Positions 48,641 through 63,900 are shown, numbered from the stretch's first letter. The stretch: 64,000 bases of DNA from Pegea sp. RAD2-039 (GCA_034620365.1 JAQGEQ010000192.1:3653001-3717000); one strand, 5' to 3'. Notes: a model not told the origin generated them from the letters alone. Numbers and translations are program-made.

Positions 48641-51084
48641 GTATCACAAATCAATTGATAAAGTCTTTAAGATTTTTTTTAAAGAACTATTCAAATTTAA
48701 GTAAACAATGCTAAAACGTTGTCTGAAAATATTTGAAAAAATATTTACGCTCAGATATTTTTAGCTTTTGCATAAAAATAATAAAAAACTCAAAAACTTA
48801 TCTGGGCTCAGAGCTTTCATTGTGTAAAAAATACAAAGCTTTAATGAAGTATTTTATAATTTTAAAATTAAAATTTCACAGTAATTACAAGAGTTGTCAA
48901 TGATGCAAATGCAACAAAAAATAAAAGGCTATAGCAAACAAGTACTTGAAGAAGTTCATGGTTCCGAAACCTACGTAACCTACTGCTAAAAATTCGTGCT
49001 ATTTTTATCAATGTCAAAATAAGCAAAAAAGGTACACTGCCCTAACACTTAAATCGAATTTTAACTATTCAGTTTGTATTTTAAATAGGTATATATTAAT
49101 TCAAAATTTTATTTTTTAGATTAGAATACAAATTGTAAAAGTAAAAAAGTTAAGTAGTTTTAAGAAGTAACTTCTAACTAGACCAAAATAAAATTTACGA
49201 CTTATTTTAAATTAACAACTTCAAATTAAGAAACCATTTAATCATATTTCAAAATCTTGAAGAATATTTCATTTGAATTTTCATTATTCATCTCAAATAT
49301 CTTAAAAAACTTTTGAAATCAAATGTAAGTTAATTATTGTGCAACTTACATCATATAATACTACTTTTAATACAACAGCTATGCTAAAAAGTTTTATTTA
49401 GCGAAGCAGACTTTAACCTATTTTTTATCGCTTAGTATGAGACAAAGTATGCGACCAACAAATTTTTTCACTACAAAAGAAAGGTGAAAACAAGATTAAT
49501 AGATTAAAAACATATATACAAGTAGCATTAGCGGATAACTCGCACAGTGTTTTTCAGATTAAAAATACCAAAAAATGAAATGTTCAGCACTTCAATATTC
49601 TTAAAGTCTCAACTGAATGTATCAATAAAAGCTATTTTAAGCTTTTAGTTTCTTGAATTTTTCAAAATGCACTTCAGAGTTAAACTCTTTTATGAGTAAA
49701 CTTTATTTAATTATAAGGTCATTTTATAATGTGAAACTTCTAAAAATACTTTTAGTAATTAATATATAAAACTGAAGACTCTGCAATTGAATTCATCTCA
49801 TTTGAAAGAAATCTAACTTATAACCAAATTTAATAGCACATATTTTTCACAGAAGTAAGATTAGATTGGAATTTTAAAGTAATAGGAAAGATAATAGTAT
49901 GTAAAATAATTACACCTGTGTAAAAAGATTATAAAACATTTTACAGCTTTTCATTAACCACCAACTTGCTAAACTTAATTTAAATTTCCCTTCGAGCCAC
50001 TTAAATAGATTACACAATAAATAAAAGAAAATACTAGCTACTGACAGCTACAACGAATATGATGATTTTATTTTGCACTTTCAGTCTTCAATCAAGTTGT
50101 CAGTAATTTTTACTTTAAGCAGAAAAATTCAGCTTTTAAAGATTCACAAGTATAGCCACACTACAGAAAAAACAAAAAAGTTTTTGCTCATTTTGTGCTG
50201 ATGTAGCTAAGAATGTTTTACCTGATACTTATTGAAAGCTTTTTTAAAAATTTTAAAAGTTCTTATCGGGTCGTTAAATAAACAAACTTTGTGGTGAACT
50301 GTGACTGACATTTAAAGTTTTATCACAAAAAATTGTATTAAATACTTCATTAATAATCGTAAATAAACCGTTGTGATGACGAAGACAGATATATTGAAAT
50401 ATTAATTCTGATATGTAAGATATCTGTTTTTATTTACTTAATTCTGTTGAAGTATGAGGTACAGCATTATGAAATTAAATCTCTAAGTTAAATATAAACT
50501 GTATAAGTAGTAAATACTCATTCTTTAAACTAAGACTTTTTGAGCCAACTTAAAAAATAGGTTTTGGTTATTATAGTAATATTTGTAAGATAATAAATGC
50601 GTGTGACAATATGTTTTAAAATTGCATCGTAAGTTTCATGCATGAAAGAGCATTTCTCAAAAGTGGAAACATTACCCACTATCTTTACTTGATACTTTCT
50701 TAGTAAAGAATTCTTCTCATTGTTAAAGTGTAAAAATAAAATATTTTCTACAAATATATATGCATATAGCTGCTTTAAAATCTGTTTTTTTCCTTTTTAA
50801 CTTAATTAAGTTAATATATATATAGAAGAATAGCAGAGAATCTATTTATGCCGCGCTTACAATATGGTCACTACCTTTTTTGTTGCGCTTAAACAAGAGA
50901 TATAAAGATTGTGAATCCAAGCAATCATAAATTATCGAAAAGATGTTTTGATAATTACTAAGTTCAACTTTCTAAACAAAGACTTAAGTTATTTTTAAAT
51001 AGTACTACAAAACGTTTCTTTTTTCAATTTAGTTTGAAATTACAAATATATCAAAAATATGTTAATCTTCTACAACTACAGTTC

Positions 51085-51410
51085 AAATTCTTAATCGCAA
51101 AACGATGACGTAAGCTTGATCTACCCTAACTGGTAAAGTTTAAACATTATTAACATTTCTCAAGCAACGTCGAGATGACGTCAATATCTTTCTGAGACTG
51201 AAGCACAAACAACAAACTGAAAATACTTTCAAAGGGCTCGGCCTAAATCTCCAAAATATTTTTTGTGATTTTAAATGTTTTGTCTTATCTATTTTCATGT
51301 AGGACAAGCCACTTGTAATTTTTTCCCAATATTGACAAACAAAACTTAAATGTTAATGAAACAATAAAATTTTCTGAAGTAAAGCAAAGGTCTGACGTCA
51401 CCAACTAATG
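51085..51410. promoter_or_regulatory. Island with two TGACGTCA palindromes between genes B and C
   Basis: Perfect TGACGTCA palindromes lie at 51176-51183 and 51393-51400, with a half-type site (TGACGTAA) just before at about 51105. The stretch is about 2.6 kb upstream of gene B and 2 kb downstream of gene C. It is a candidate promoter or enhancer of gene B. Confidence 0.35.
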
Positions 51411-53360
51411 CAAATATGGTTTTAATATCTAAAAATAATCAGAATAAAATTTATTTTGAATAGTCTATTTTGAAACTACTTCTTGTAAAACGAATTATAC
51501 AGTTGAATGATTAACTATTAAATGATAACACGTGGAAAAGGTCTTTCAATAAAGTTAGCCAACTGAAGATATGTTTTACAACTTAGAAGTTATTTGAAGA
51601 GTCAAGTGCAAAGTTACACTATGCTAACAAACATTGATTCATTTGTATTTGACAAAACTGATTTTTAAATTTTGCATCGTTTTTTATTCGTTTTTCTAAT
51701 AATGATTTCTGATAAAGATTTTTATGAGTTATAGGAGTTTAATATCATTATCTTAACTATCTATATTAAAGTAAGAACATTTGATAAATATTGCTGTAAA
51801 TAATAGACTTTAAACTGACTGTAGCTATAGCCTCTCACTATATCTCTTTTAGAAAGTTAACTTTTAGATCAAACAAAACGATGCTATGGTATTTTTGAAA
51901 ACTTTTAGTCATTTCAACAAATCAATTATGTTTGAAATCGCCAAAATGTTAAAAATAAGGCTTAAATACACTAATAATTCTTATAATACTACAAAACAAA
52001 AGTCTGATAGAACTTTCTATGATTTTTAAATCCTGTTTGAATCTTCAAAGCTCAAACTAAATTCAGGATTTTTGCTCCCTATTCTATGCTTAACAGAAGA
52101 GCTTAGTTAAAGTACGTGACAGAAGCTAACTAAAATAGAATACAAGTTTTTAACAAGAAATTATGGGTTATCTTTATTTGTTTTCAGGCTAGTATTTACC
52201 TGTATGTGTCAACCGAACTTTATTTATAAAGAAAGTAGATAAAACTTAAATTGCAAAAGTTGATCGACAAAAACATTATTTCATTACAGATAAAACCAAA
52301 ATGCTGTAACCGAGCTATCAAAGACAAGCTTTGTTCGATATCTATTTATACTAATTTATTTACCCAAAGCTGGTGCTTAAATTATTAATAAAAAGAGTAA
52401 ACTAACCTTCGAAAAACACAATGATTATTGTAACAAAATAAGAACTTTAATCATACATATTTTACTTCAAAACAAATTGGTCGAAATAATTTATCTGAAT
52501 AAGTCTATAAAAATACCATAACAAACTATAAGCCTGATGCTTTCGATTAGATTTGATTCTTAACTATCAATCATAGTCCTAAATATTAAATAGCCTGTTC
52601 TTGGTGGACTGCAACAGTACTGCTTCAATTATTGGAAATACGAAGCAACAATGTCTTATATAGCAGTTTTTGTTTGCTTTTACTTATTTTACAAATTGGT
52701 GATCTCTAGCGACACCGAAATGATAATGAGTGCCACTTAATTTGCTCACATAGGCTTACTTCTTTTTTCTTCAAACTCAATCATTAAACTATTTTAATAC
52801 GTTTTCTAAACTAAACTAATTCACAATTTGAATAACATTTTTGATCACTATACTATAGCTTAAGTGTTCAGTTCTTTCATGGACTGTATATTTATTATTT
52901 AATTATTTTTTCGCAACATCTTATGCTTTTTTTAAATAACAAATTTTAAAAACAATAGTTATTTAACTCTAATCCAAAAAACAAATTGGTGTTCAAACCA
53001 TCGATCAAAAGCTATTGATAATTAACTTTACTAAGGATAGCAAATATTATTTAATATTTGTTTAAATCCTAATATGATATATTATGAACATAAACTGACT
53101 TCTTGTTTTAGCTGAAAACTTTCTTGGAAATGATTGAAGAGACAGCAGGCCTGGTATATTCCCTCTCGATTTTTCCTCCATATAAAGAATTTTTTTAAAA
53201 CCTAGAAATATCATTACCCTTTTAATCAAACAATTAATAATCTAAATTAAATTAATCTTTGAAAAAAGGAAGCACTTTTAGCTTATTTCAAAGTTAGGAT
53301 TTAAAAAGAAATGTTTGAAATCGAAATTACGACTTTTTAGTTTATCATAACTGCTGATAT

Positions 53361-53366
53361 TTTATT
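53361..53366 (-). terminator. Possible polyadenylation signal of gene C
   Basis: TTTATT on the plus strand is AATAAA on the minus strand, about 100 nt past the gene C stop. The hexamer is common by chance in DNA this AT-rich, so only its position supports it. Confidence 0.4.
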
Positions 53367-53466
53367 AACTAATTTTATAGTTTTGATTATCATTTCAACA
53401 TGATCAGTTGTTATCTTTATTAAACTACTTCTGCTAATGATAAATAGATAGCACAATGAAAATCGT

Positions 53467-54958
53467 TCAAATACTTTTATTAGTTTTTTTAGCAGCAGAA
53501 AAGTCTTGAATAATTTCTCTTGGTCGAAATAAAATCGAATTAGTAGAAATAACTCTTCCACAAGCTTTGACTATTACTCTATAGGTTTTAGTGTCATTAA
53601 ACCTGTAGTTTATTCTGTAGCTATACGTTGGACTTTTCCTGAAAAAAAGTTTACATTTTTATTTTCTACGAAAGAATGAAGTTTAAAGACCACAAGAATA
53701 CTTTAGACGACTTATTTTTCTATTTTAGTATAATAAGATATCTAAACAGTAACTTATCTTATATTATTTGTAATTTAATCTTTTTATCTTTATAACAACT
53801 GCTATTGAAACTTATTGATTTTAGTTATTTTTATCAGAAGTTTTTTCTTGAATAGAACAGAATACTAAGCTATACAAAAACTTGCACAACGCATTTTCTG
53901 TTTCCTGTTTTTTAAATCTGACTAGTAGCTGTTAATTGATGATTACTTAAAACCAAGGTTAAAACTGTTGCACATTTTCTACAAAACATTTTGACAAATT
54001 ATACTTTACTTTTTGCTTTAAAACTTTAGAAAATTGAATATTTCAAGTTAAAACACTTTTGAGGAGCTTAAAGCTTCTGTTATACTATAAAATGGTTTGA
54101 TTTTAGACAAGTCTTACATTAAACGCATTTCATTAAATAAAAATAAACAGCAAAACAATAAAGCGGTTAGATTAAGAAAGTAAAAGATGAATTATATCTT
54201 AAGCTAATCGTACATGTTTTGATGGTAATCATGTACAATTTTGTAAAAAAATATTCTCTCCATAAAATTAAAGTTAAAAATTAAAATCAAATTGCGCTTT
54301 TTTAGTTTATGAAAAGCTTTATTTTAATACTGAGAAGCTTTTTATAGAACAAAATTCAATTGACTTAAAATTACAAGAGAATAGATTTTCACCGGTAAAA
54401 GATACTGCGGCTGATTTATGTGATAATTATTTTTAATTCTAGCATTTAGACAGCTGTATAAAGCTGCTTCACTACTAAGAACAGAAACACTCAAAACATT
54501 TTACATCTTTTAAAGTTTACTTCACCAAAGAGATGTTTTTTTATATAAAACATCTTTTGGTAAAAACATATTAAATACAAGATTTTGTTGTTAAGAAATT
54601 AACTTCAAAGATAGATGGTATAAAGAATTGATTAAGTTTTAATAAAATCCTTACAAAAATCATGTTTACAATCATTTTGAATTAATTTAAAATTACTTAC
54701 ATCATCAAAAAGTTTTTTGTTTGATCATTGTTTTATAGGCTATCGAACCAAATTACAAAATGTTACCAAATGCAATAAAAAAATAAAAATATCGTAAACG
54801 ATCACTTTAATATTTGCATACCTATCTTTCAAGTCAATTTCAATACTTACTTTATAAAAAGATTTTTTCCAAAAAGTTCATCTTTTTCAGAATTCAAAAG
54901 ACTAATACTGAAGAATTTCGGCTGTTCAGCTGGAGCTAACCATTCAACATTGATAGCT
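53467..54958 (-). other. Gene C last FN3 domain and stop codon
   Basis: Exons 54958-54851 (108 nt) and 53638-53467 (172 nt to the stop). The sequence reads INVEWLAPAE on strand B, FFSISLL on strand C, SYRINYRF, then KTYRVIVKACG on strands E-F, and ends with a Lys/Thr-rich tail before TGA. These two exons are what gene A lacks at the window edge. The intron 53639-54850 (1.2 kb) shows nothing else. Confidence 0.83.
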
Positions 54959-57900
54959 CTATTTAAAATATTTTTTTTGCAAATAATTTAATGATGCATT
55001 TTAGCATATTAACTGTTCGACTATCAAAGTAATAACTCACTCAATAAAACATTTTTAGACAGTCATTTCAATTTTGTAAATAAAATATATATATGATTGA
55101 TTGATTAGTATATTAGGTAACTTACAAAGTTAGTTTATTAAATTTTAAACAATGAATTTTTGTTTTATTTTTAGTTTAATAAAAATTGATACAAGTAACA
55201 ACTTAAAATTTGTATTTGATATTGAGTAATAGATGGTTACTAAGTTCATTTAATGAAACTTACAAGTTCAACATTAATTTATCATATAATAAACATTTTA
55301 CTTAAAATAGGAAATTTATTCATAGCTTATTCAAATATGAAAGATGTTTAATTTTCTTTTAGATTTCTATACTTGACTTTTTTGAATTTCAAAACTATTT
55401 TATAGTTGAATGATCTTTAATAAAAGTACTTACTTTCGTGAAATTTGCGTTACAGATAGATTTCTAGGAAGCAATGCTCTTTCTTGAACTATACGTTCCA
55501 AAGGAAATTGATGAGATCTTATAATATCAGAGGCAACCAAATGAATAGAAGCATAAAGCTCCTCGTAATTGTTAACAATATGAAGGTGTAACATTGACTG
55601 ACTGTAACAAAATTGAATAGATATCACTATGAAATAAATATATTTTACTTATTTTTGAGTTTAATTTAAATTATTCAGTAAATTGTAAAATTGCTTTTGA
55701 GTCAACAAATTAAAATACCAGTAGCCTAAAATATCGAATGTGTCTGAAAACTGAGACAGAAATAAATTGAAATGTTTTTTGGTTGAACCAAAATTTTAAA
55801 GTCAAGTAATTCTTTGTTGTATAAAGTGAACTTTTTAAATCAATTTACAAAATAAAGTTATAAAACTTTTCACAAGAATTGAAACTACTTAATTTTATTA
55901 TTTATTTGATTCGATTAATTATTCATTGGTTTTGAATGTACTTTGTGAAAATAATCGAAATAACTTCTTCTTTAACATTAATGTGGTACTTCTATTGTGA
56001 AATAATGTTATTATTTTGTTTTGAGAATAAAAAGTAACTTTGTTGAGAAATATTTAAGAATTATAATGATATCTTTTCTGTATGCTACAGTTAAAAGAGT
56101 GAAAGTAATATTTTCATTTCACTTTGTAAAGCTGTTGTGTTCTTCGTTATCCATTTGTAGAATAATTGGTGTGATTCCAGCTTCAGTCAAATCGATGAAA
56201 GATTCAGGTAAGACATCAGAGTAATGTTTAGTTGTCAATATAAAGAACAGAATCTTTGGCACTCCCGATTTATAACTAACAAAATTTTCCTAAAAAAGAT
56301 AGAATCAATTTGTTATTTAATTTAAACATTCTCCAAAAAAGTATTAATCTTAATATTAATTTGAAAGATAGCTAAAATACTGATTAAAGATTCTTCACCT
56401 TAACTTGATTTAAAAATTGTTTAGGTTTCAGGATATAAGTATCTGTATTTCTTTGTTCGAGGTGATCAAGTACGTTAATCACATCAATTTCACTTTCAGC
56501 TTGTTGGGAAGATAGAATCTCAGAGATAAAGTTAGGAAGTTGATAAACTCGAAACCTATTGAAGAAAATTATAGTTTTAGATATTTCAAATAGGTTAGAA
56601 TAGATTACCTTGTTTTTGATCTAAAGTCAAATAAACTGATAAAGGATTTTAAAAGGCGACGAATTGTAGAAAGGTTTTCATCATTTACTTGTAACCCAAT
56701 TTCAGTTACACACATAATATCTACGTGTGCTTCGATTTGTTTTGTTTTAAAGTTTATTTTAATTATTTTGCTCAGTTGTCCGTCCATTTCAGTCTACAAA
56801 ATAATCAGGTCAACTTTATAAACAAGTATAATGCAAATGCCAAGGTTTTTTCAAACTTCAAGCTAAAATGTTGCTTTCAAACCTGCATGGAGGCAGAGTA
56901 CTTTCTACCAGGTATCAAATCAAAGATTTTTCGATATAAAGTTCCATTTCCACTGTCAACAAGCAAAGGTGGGTTGTTTGTATTGTTTTTTAGTATTTCT
57001 TCACAAACAAGTGTTTCTTCTTCATCATATATTTTCAAAAAGTATTGCAAAACACTTTGAACATTATGACGCTGAAAATTTAGCGACTTCCAGAAAATAC
57101 CGGCTGAAGTAGCCTTAATTTGTCCACTTCTAAAGCGTTTGGGATACGGGAGAACTGAAAAAGTGCAATAAAGTTTGTGCTTGTAAATACGTAAATACTT
57201 TTGGTACAAAAGGAGTTTATTTTCGAAAAAGTTAAATTTTTATAGGTTTTTAGCAAAAGCAGTGATAAAAACTAAAAATACAAACAAAAGGTTTGACAGT
57301 TTATAAAATAGTTTTTGCTTAGCAAAGCAGGAAACAATTATATCAAAACAATGTTCAAAAATTTTTCAATCAAATATGAAAAGGATGTTGAAACAAATAT
57401 AAATATTTGAAATATAAAGATTTAACAAATAGTTTTGAAATTCTAAACTTTATTTTACCAAAACCTTGTAAGCTTAATGTGCAGCAACAAGTAAATAAAC
57501 TTCAAACTGAAATGGCTCAAAGAGCTTTTAGACGAAAATTTACAACAAAAAGTGGAATTAATAAGACATGGAATTTAAATAAAATAAAATTATCAAATAG
57601 TTACCTGTTGTATGCAAGAGTCGGGTAGGTTCACTTTTAATTTTGTTTTTGTATATCGAGCGCACTTGAATTTCATATATTGTTCCAGGAAGTATGACTG
57701 ATGTATTTACAGAATGCTGAAGCTCACCACTTCCGGCTGATGATGATAAATAATATCATTATATAGATAATTTTTATGCAATTTAAGTGCAATCTTGTGT
57801 AAATTTAAGTTTAAATTTTGATAAATTCAATTTTATAAAATAAAATTATATGAATAAATAGTTTTGCATAAAAATTTGAATTTTTGAGCAATCTATTATT

Positions 57901-60900
57901 CTTTTCTAAAAGAGACTTTTTTAATCACTGCAAAGTTCTAATCGAAAGGTTTTTAAAGACTCTGCATTTCAAGCAATTTTGAAAATTTAAACTCATCTTT
58001 CAATCATACAATGTCTTATCAATTTTGCATTAACCAGGTCAATAGACAGGTAGGGCGCCTTGTGGCCACTTTGTTAAATCATCAATTGTTTTGAGTTTAT
58101 TCGACTAAGTTATTGGCTGTTAAAAATCTTTCCAAAACTGACTGAAGGATATAACTTTGTATTAAATATAGATAAATGAATTCATATTTTGTATTCTTGC
58201 AATATAAAAAATAGTATAAAAATAAGAAGCTTTTTATTTTTAGAACTTGAAACTATTTCAATACACTTCAAGATGATTGAATTACAGGAAGTAGTTTGTT
58301 TCTTGATTGGGTATTATCATACTTTTTTCAATACTATAAAGATAAATACGAACTCATTTATTGCTGTATTTCATGTCATATTAATGCTTAATCTTTGATT
58401 GATTGAATTTAAATAAACAGACTGATTGTGTCTTTTAGTGTTTTTTACAGACCTTTAAAAATGGATAAAATGTATAATTTTGCTTATTTTTAAGATACAG
58501 TTAAAAAGCTTTTCGATTATCTACCGTTATGTTATCTGTTCACCGTGCCTCACAGCATAAAGCTTTAGTCTAGTTTTAAGCTTCAGTGTTTATTGTGAAG
58601 AACAAATCCATGTATGAAAATATTTGCTGTATGCTTTGAATCATAGAAGTATTTGATCATGGGTAATGTTGTACTGTGTAAACTTTGTTTTATTAATTGT
58701 AAGGTTTACAAAGAATGTATTATAAACAATAATATGAGACTCCGTGTAAAAGAAATATTCAATATAAAAAGTTGTTTCAAAGTTTTAAGATAATAAATTA
58801 AACATCTGTTATAATGTTCATAATTTCAAATAACTGGATGTTTTACAGTAAAGCAATATTATATTAATTAAAATATAAATAGATCTTACAGACTGAAATA
58901 TTTTACAACTTTAATCAATTTTGCAGCTTAAAAAATTACAGTAAACCAATATAAAAAATCTAATAAAAATACTGAATAAATAAGCTTGTAAATAATTTAT
59001 AAGGCTTTAGTCAACAGTTTAAGATTAAAAGAGTTGTAAATAAAATTCCAATGCAAAAATAGTGTCCTGAAAAACAATTTTTCCTCAAGTATTGAAACTG
59101 GTGAGCGATTAAGTAATTAGCAGACCCAAAAATATTTCAATTATTGCTGAATACTATACAATAGTTATACTATACAATTTGTTAAAAAAAGTAAACTGTT
59201 AATTAAAGGTAAAATGTTCTTGCATAGCTAGGAAACCATAGTCGAAAGCAAAGTAAATGAAACTATTGTAAAATGAAATAACTTTTAAAACTATTCACTA
59301 CATTGTATTAAAAGCCCAACACTTTGTATTTGCTTTGTATTATTTATATATAGTTTCTGTTTTCTAAGACTTACAAAATAAACGACGTACTAAGATAATT
59401 TTGTTCCTCAAAATCATTGCAAGACTTTAAAACTATAACAAACTTTTAAAATAAAAGTTTATGCTTTTTCAAAAAACTTTTTTATAATTATCTAGGTTTT
59501 ACTTGTTTATTATTGTTTATTTTATTGTAAAAAGATAACTGACCATAAAATTTTATGCTACAGTGAAAGCGTTAAGTATATATAAACTTTAATTTTAAAT
59601 TTAATTAAGTTAACGAAAAAAATTAAAAATATCATTTAACTAAAATGTAAATCAACTTTTTACAAAGTTTGTGTAAAATTAAATGCTGATAAGAAGATTT
59701 CAAATAATCGTTTTTAGGTTTGTAGCAGCGAATAAAAACTTTTGTGATAAGAGTAGGAGCTTTTTTAGAAATATTTCTGTTGATAAGAATAATCTCAAAA
59801 ATGAAAATTGAGACTAAATTTATTGCTTGTTTACGTTGGATCGGTTCATGTGAAACTTCAGATCTGATATATGCTTTAAATATGCCTTTTAGAGTGTATC
59901 AGCTTTCAATTGTAATAACTATAGATTTTAAATTGGATATTGTGATAAGCTTCATGATATTTCTTCAACTTATTAGTCAGAGGTTATCTGAATTGAATAT
60001 GTTTATTTTTAATATCTTCAATATGACTCTGTTCTGCCACTTAGCGAAAATAATGATTATGAAATAATATATTGATTTAAATTATTTCTATATAATCAAA
60101 TCAAGTATAAATTTGTAAAGAATAGCACTAAAAGTAGATCATGATACAGTTAAAATATTTTGACAACAAATTTTACAACATACTTGATAATACAAATTTT
60201 ATAAAAGTTGAAGGTCTTAACTGAAAACATGTAAACTAGACTAAAAAATTTTCAAACAAGATAAAACAGCGATTATTCACAATTCTAAACAATAAATCTT
60301 TAAATATCTCTCTGAGATTGGAACTGCTAAAACCCGATAAGAAATATTTCCTTTAGAAGTAAAGAAAACATACCAGGGTGATGATAGAACTTAATGACAT
60401 TTTGATGTGATGGCTATGAGATATTGAAACAGTGCGGTATCACTTGATAAAATTTCGACTTTCCAATAAATCACAAGACTTCGGTTTGATGGGGAGACAA
60501 ATTGGGTAATTTCACTCTCTCGCACAACCTTAGATCAGTAGATAATTTTTGTTTGGTATTTTGTGTCTGACATAAGCTGTTTTCATTCATTTAACCGAAT
60601 CGCTGACTACTTGCAGATTAAACGTTTTTTAAGGAATTTCTATCACACACTAAGATTCAAAATTAAATATTTGTACACCATTTTTGATAAACTAAATTAA
60701 TAAACGTATTACAAAATTATTAACCAATATCAATTGATGTTTTATTTTTAATAAAGATACAATTAAAATTATTAGAGCTTGAATGGATGCTAATTTCATA
60801 TGTAAACTAAACTGTTTAAGGAATACAATTTCCTGTTTTAAATCATGAGAGTTGAAACTCATTGGCAGATATATTTCATCAACTTAAAGGTTACAAAATT

Positions 60901-63900
60901 TATATATAAACTTACCAGCGTAGATAGTCTGTATAATTTGCTGTGTTTGACGCAATAAAATTGAAATTTTGTACCTATCCACTGTGTTTGTTGGACTTAA
61001 CCAAGAAATTTTTAATAATTTAGGATTAATTTCAATAGCAGAAGCATCATATGGTGTTGGTATAGCTGAAAATGGCGAAGCTGTATGTTAGTACATCAAA
61101 CAATAATATTTTTAAATGAACTTACTTGTGTAATGACATATATAAACACTTTTACTGTCTTTTCCATGACCAACTGCTTTTACAGAAATGTTATATTTGT
61201 AGCCCGGTAACAATTCAAACAAAGTAAATTTTCTTTTTGAAAAAATAAAAGAAATTTTTTTTATTTTGTAAGATATATCTTTCAATTAAATCTTATTTTT
61301 CACTAAAAGCCTTCGTATTAAATTTCTCAACATATTTCCTGCAGACCAGTCAACTTCTAATTTAATTAAGTTTTCTGATAGGATTTTAGATCAAATTTAA
61401 CTGATAAAATCTTATCAACACTTCATTTCCATTTATTTCAAACTTTTATTAAAATACCTTATAGAATTTCCAACAATAAATCTTCTATTTGTTCCATTAT
61501 GAGAGATTTCAAAATTTTTGATTAATTGAACTCTTTGATGCTTCCAAAGTAATTGAAGAGATGTATTTGAATACTTGCCAACTCTTAGGTGCGTTGGAGG
61601 TTGTAATTGTTCACCACCTGCAATTTTAATAGTTTCCAAGAATTTTAATTTATTCTTTATATTTGTATAATATCAAAAAATTAACCTATATAATTTTGCT
61701 TAAATATGTTCTTAATTCTAATTATTTTTTTTAATTTTTAACAATTGTATTTTTTTTTTCAATTTCATTTTCTCTTAGCAACTGATTATCTTTTAATTAG
61801 GAACGTGTAAAGTATTTTAAGTATGATATAATATAATAACTTAGAGTTTGTTCTTAGTTTTTTGTCTTGTTTTTGTTTAAAAAAACTTATTTAAATACTT
61901 TTTTATTTATATCATTTTCGAATTGTCACATCTTATAGTAAAACAAGCTTAAGTACTTTCTTTATAAAATTCAAACGCGTCTGAGCAGATGCGATTAAAA
62001 AGATGAAATTCTATTTTTCGTAGGTCTTTATATGAATCAACAAAATAGGAATGCTCTTCGACAGGCTGAGACACATATAATGAGGTATCTTTTTCACTTC
62101 TTCGTGAAATTCCCAGGTGATAGAAAATCATATCTTGGTCTTTAAAGCTCTAAAAACTCATATAAATGAATGTTTTAGATTTTATATTCAAACTCTTTAA
62201 GTTGTAAATTTAAGAATATTTGAAACTAATAAGACTTAAAAGCTATTTAATTATCTGCAGCTTTGAATCAACATTAAATTTAATAACTTCAAATCTTGAT
62301 GTACCTCAATTGACTCTGTAATGTTGTCACTGGCCGGTCCATCAGTAATTATTACCATCATTTTCATTGCCTTTTCTCGGGCAAAATTGAATCCACTAGA
62401 ATAAGCAGTGCGTAGAGCAGCGCCCAGATTTCGATTTGTATCAGGCACGTTAGAACCTTCTAAATATGTTCTGCAAAAAATAAATTATCGCTATGTGGTG
62501 CTAGAGGTATTTTATTGTATTTTATAATCAATATTATATAAGTCGTATATTTAAATGAGTTTAAGGATACTATAAAGCTGTTAGATGTGCTACTTTATAA
62601 TTTACTTAGTTTAACATTACTGATAATATGGTTAACTGTAGAACCATTGTTCTAACCAACAATAGACGAAAAAGTTTAAATTTACTGAACATTTTTATTT
62701 AGAAATCCTTTTGATTCCACATTTTGAAAAGCTTTTAGAAATGTTTGATGTAAAATAAGATGAAAGTGCTTTCAAATAAATATTACATATCAAATAATGT
62801 TATCATCAAAAAATTTATTTTAAATTTAATAATTTTCTAAAATATTATTTCTTATGGCGTAATTCGGTATTTCATCGTTTCGAGTGTTAAGAAAACTTTT
62901 ATTAAATAAAAAAATCATATTAAGTTATCGAATTACAATAAACTTATAAGAACTCTGTAGATAGAAACATTATATTTATTTTGAATTAAAATGGAATGCT
63001 TATTTTGGTAATTTCTGGTAGTGAAGTATTTTCTATGTTACAGTTAACACTAATTATTATTAGAAATAAATAAGTTTAAAGCATCGCTTTATTCTTAAAT
63101 TATTGTAAAAATGTAATTGTAAAATTAAGTTTATTTATTCATCTTTTTTTTGCATCATTGTTACTCTTTTGTTTGTGTCTCAATATTGTTTTAGCTCTTT
63201 TAAAACAACTTTGTAAATGTGATAAATGTTTCACTGACCCAATATCTCGAATTTTCTCAAGAAGTTGCACTAAGTGATGGAAAGAATTAAACGGAATGTA
63301 ATAGTCATCATAATTTGAGTATAACAACACTCCAAGTCTTGTAGTCAATGGTCCAATGTGAAAAGATGAAACAAAAAACTCGAGAAAATTCTCAACCATA
63401 TCATTAAAACGCTCAAGGTTCATACTATAAAAATAATAAGGCAAATTTATGGAGATAATTATCAATTTATATAAAACTATAAATTATTAATTTATTATAA
63501 ATTGTCACTTTAACTAACATTAATTGTTTATAATTATTTATTTTGAAAAATATTTAGTTCTAGTAAATAGATAAGTTACTTACTTTGACATATCAATTAA
63601 AATTATGCCGTCAATTAAAAGACCTTCGCAAGACATATCAAGAACTAGGTTGATAGGTGGGGATTGCTCAGTTATCCCATGAGCTTGAATTGATACATTA
63701 TACTTAGTAGTATATAAGTGAGACAGGGTAAACTCAGGTGACCCTACAAAATGATAAAAACAATCACAGCATTTTTTTTCAGAAAGCTTTTACTACAAAC
63801 TCACGAGCACTTATTCGCTGATCATATGTAGTCACATGTTCACCCATGTTCATAGGCCTGTATTTTATAATATAACTAGAAATAAGATCGTCTTGAGGGT

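Larger units (their letters stand above)
48564..53466. other. About 4.9 kb between gene B start and gene C stop
   Basis: This region contains the 3' UTR of gene C at its right end, the 5' flank of gene B at its left end and the TGACGTCA island at about 51.1-51.4 kb. No coding exon, RNA gene or repeat array is seen elsewhere. Confidence 0.65.

Noticed and set aside
59744-60067. 107-codon plus-strand open frame in a gene C intron
   Set aside because: Hydrophobic AT-driven composition, no motif, lies opposite a spliced gene and begins at a non-ATG codon.
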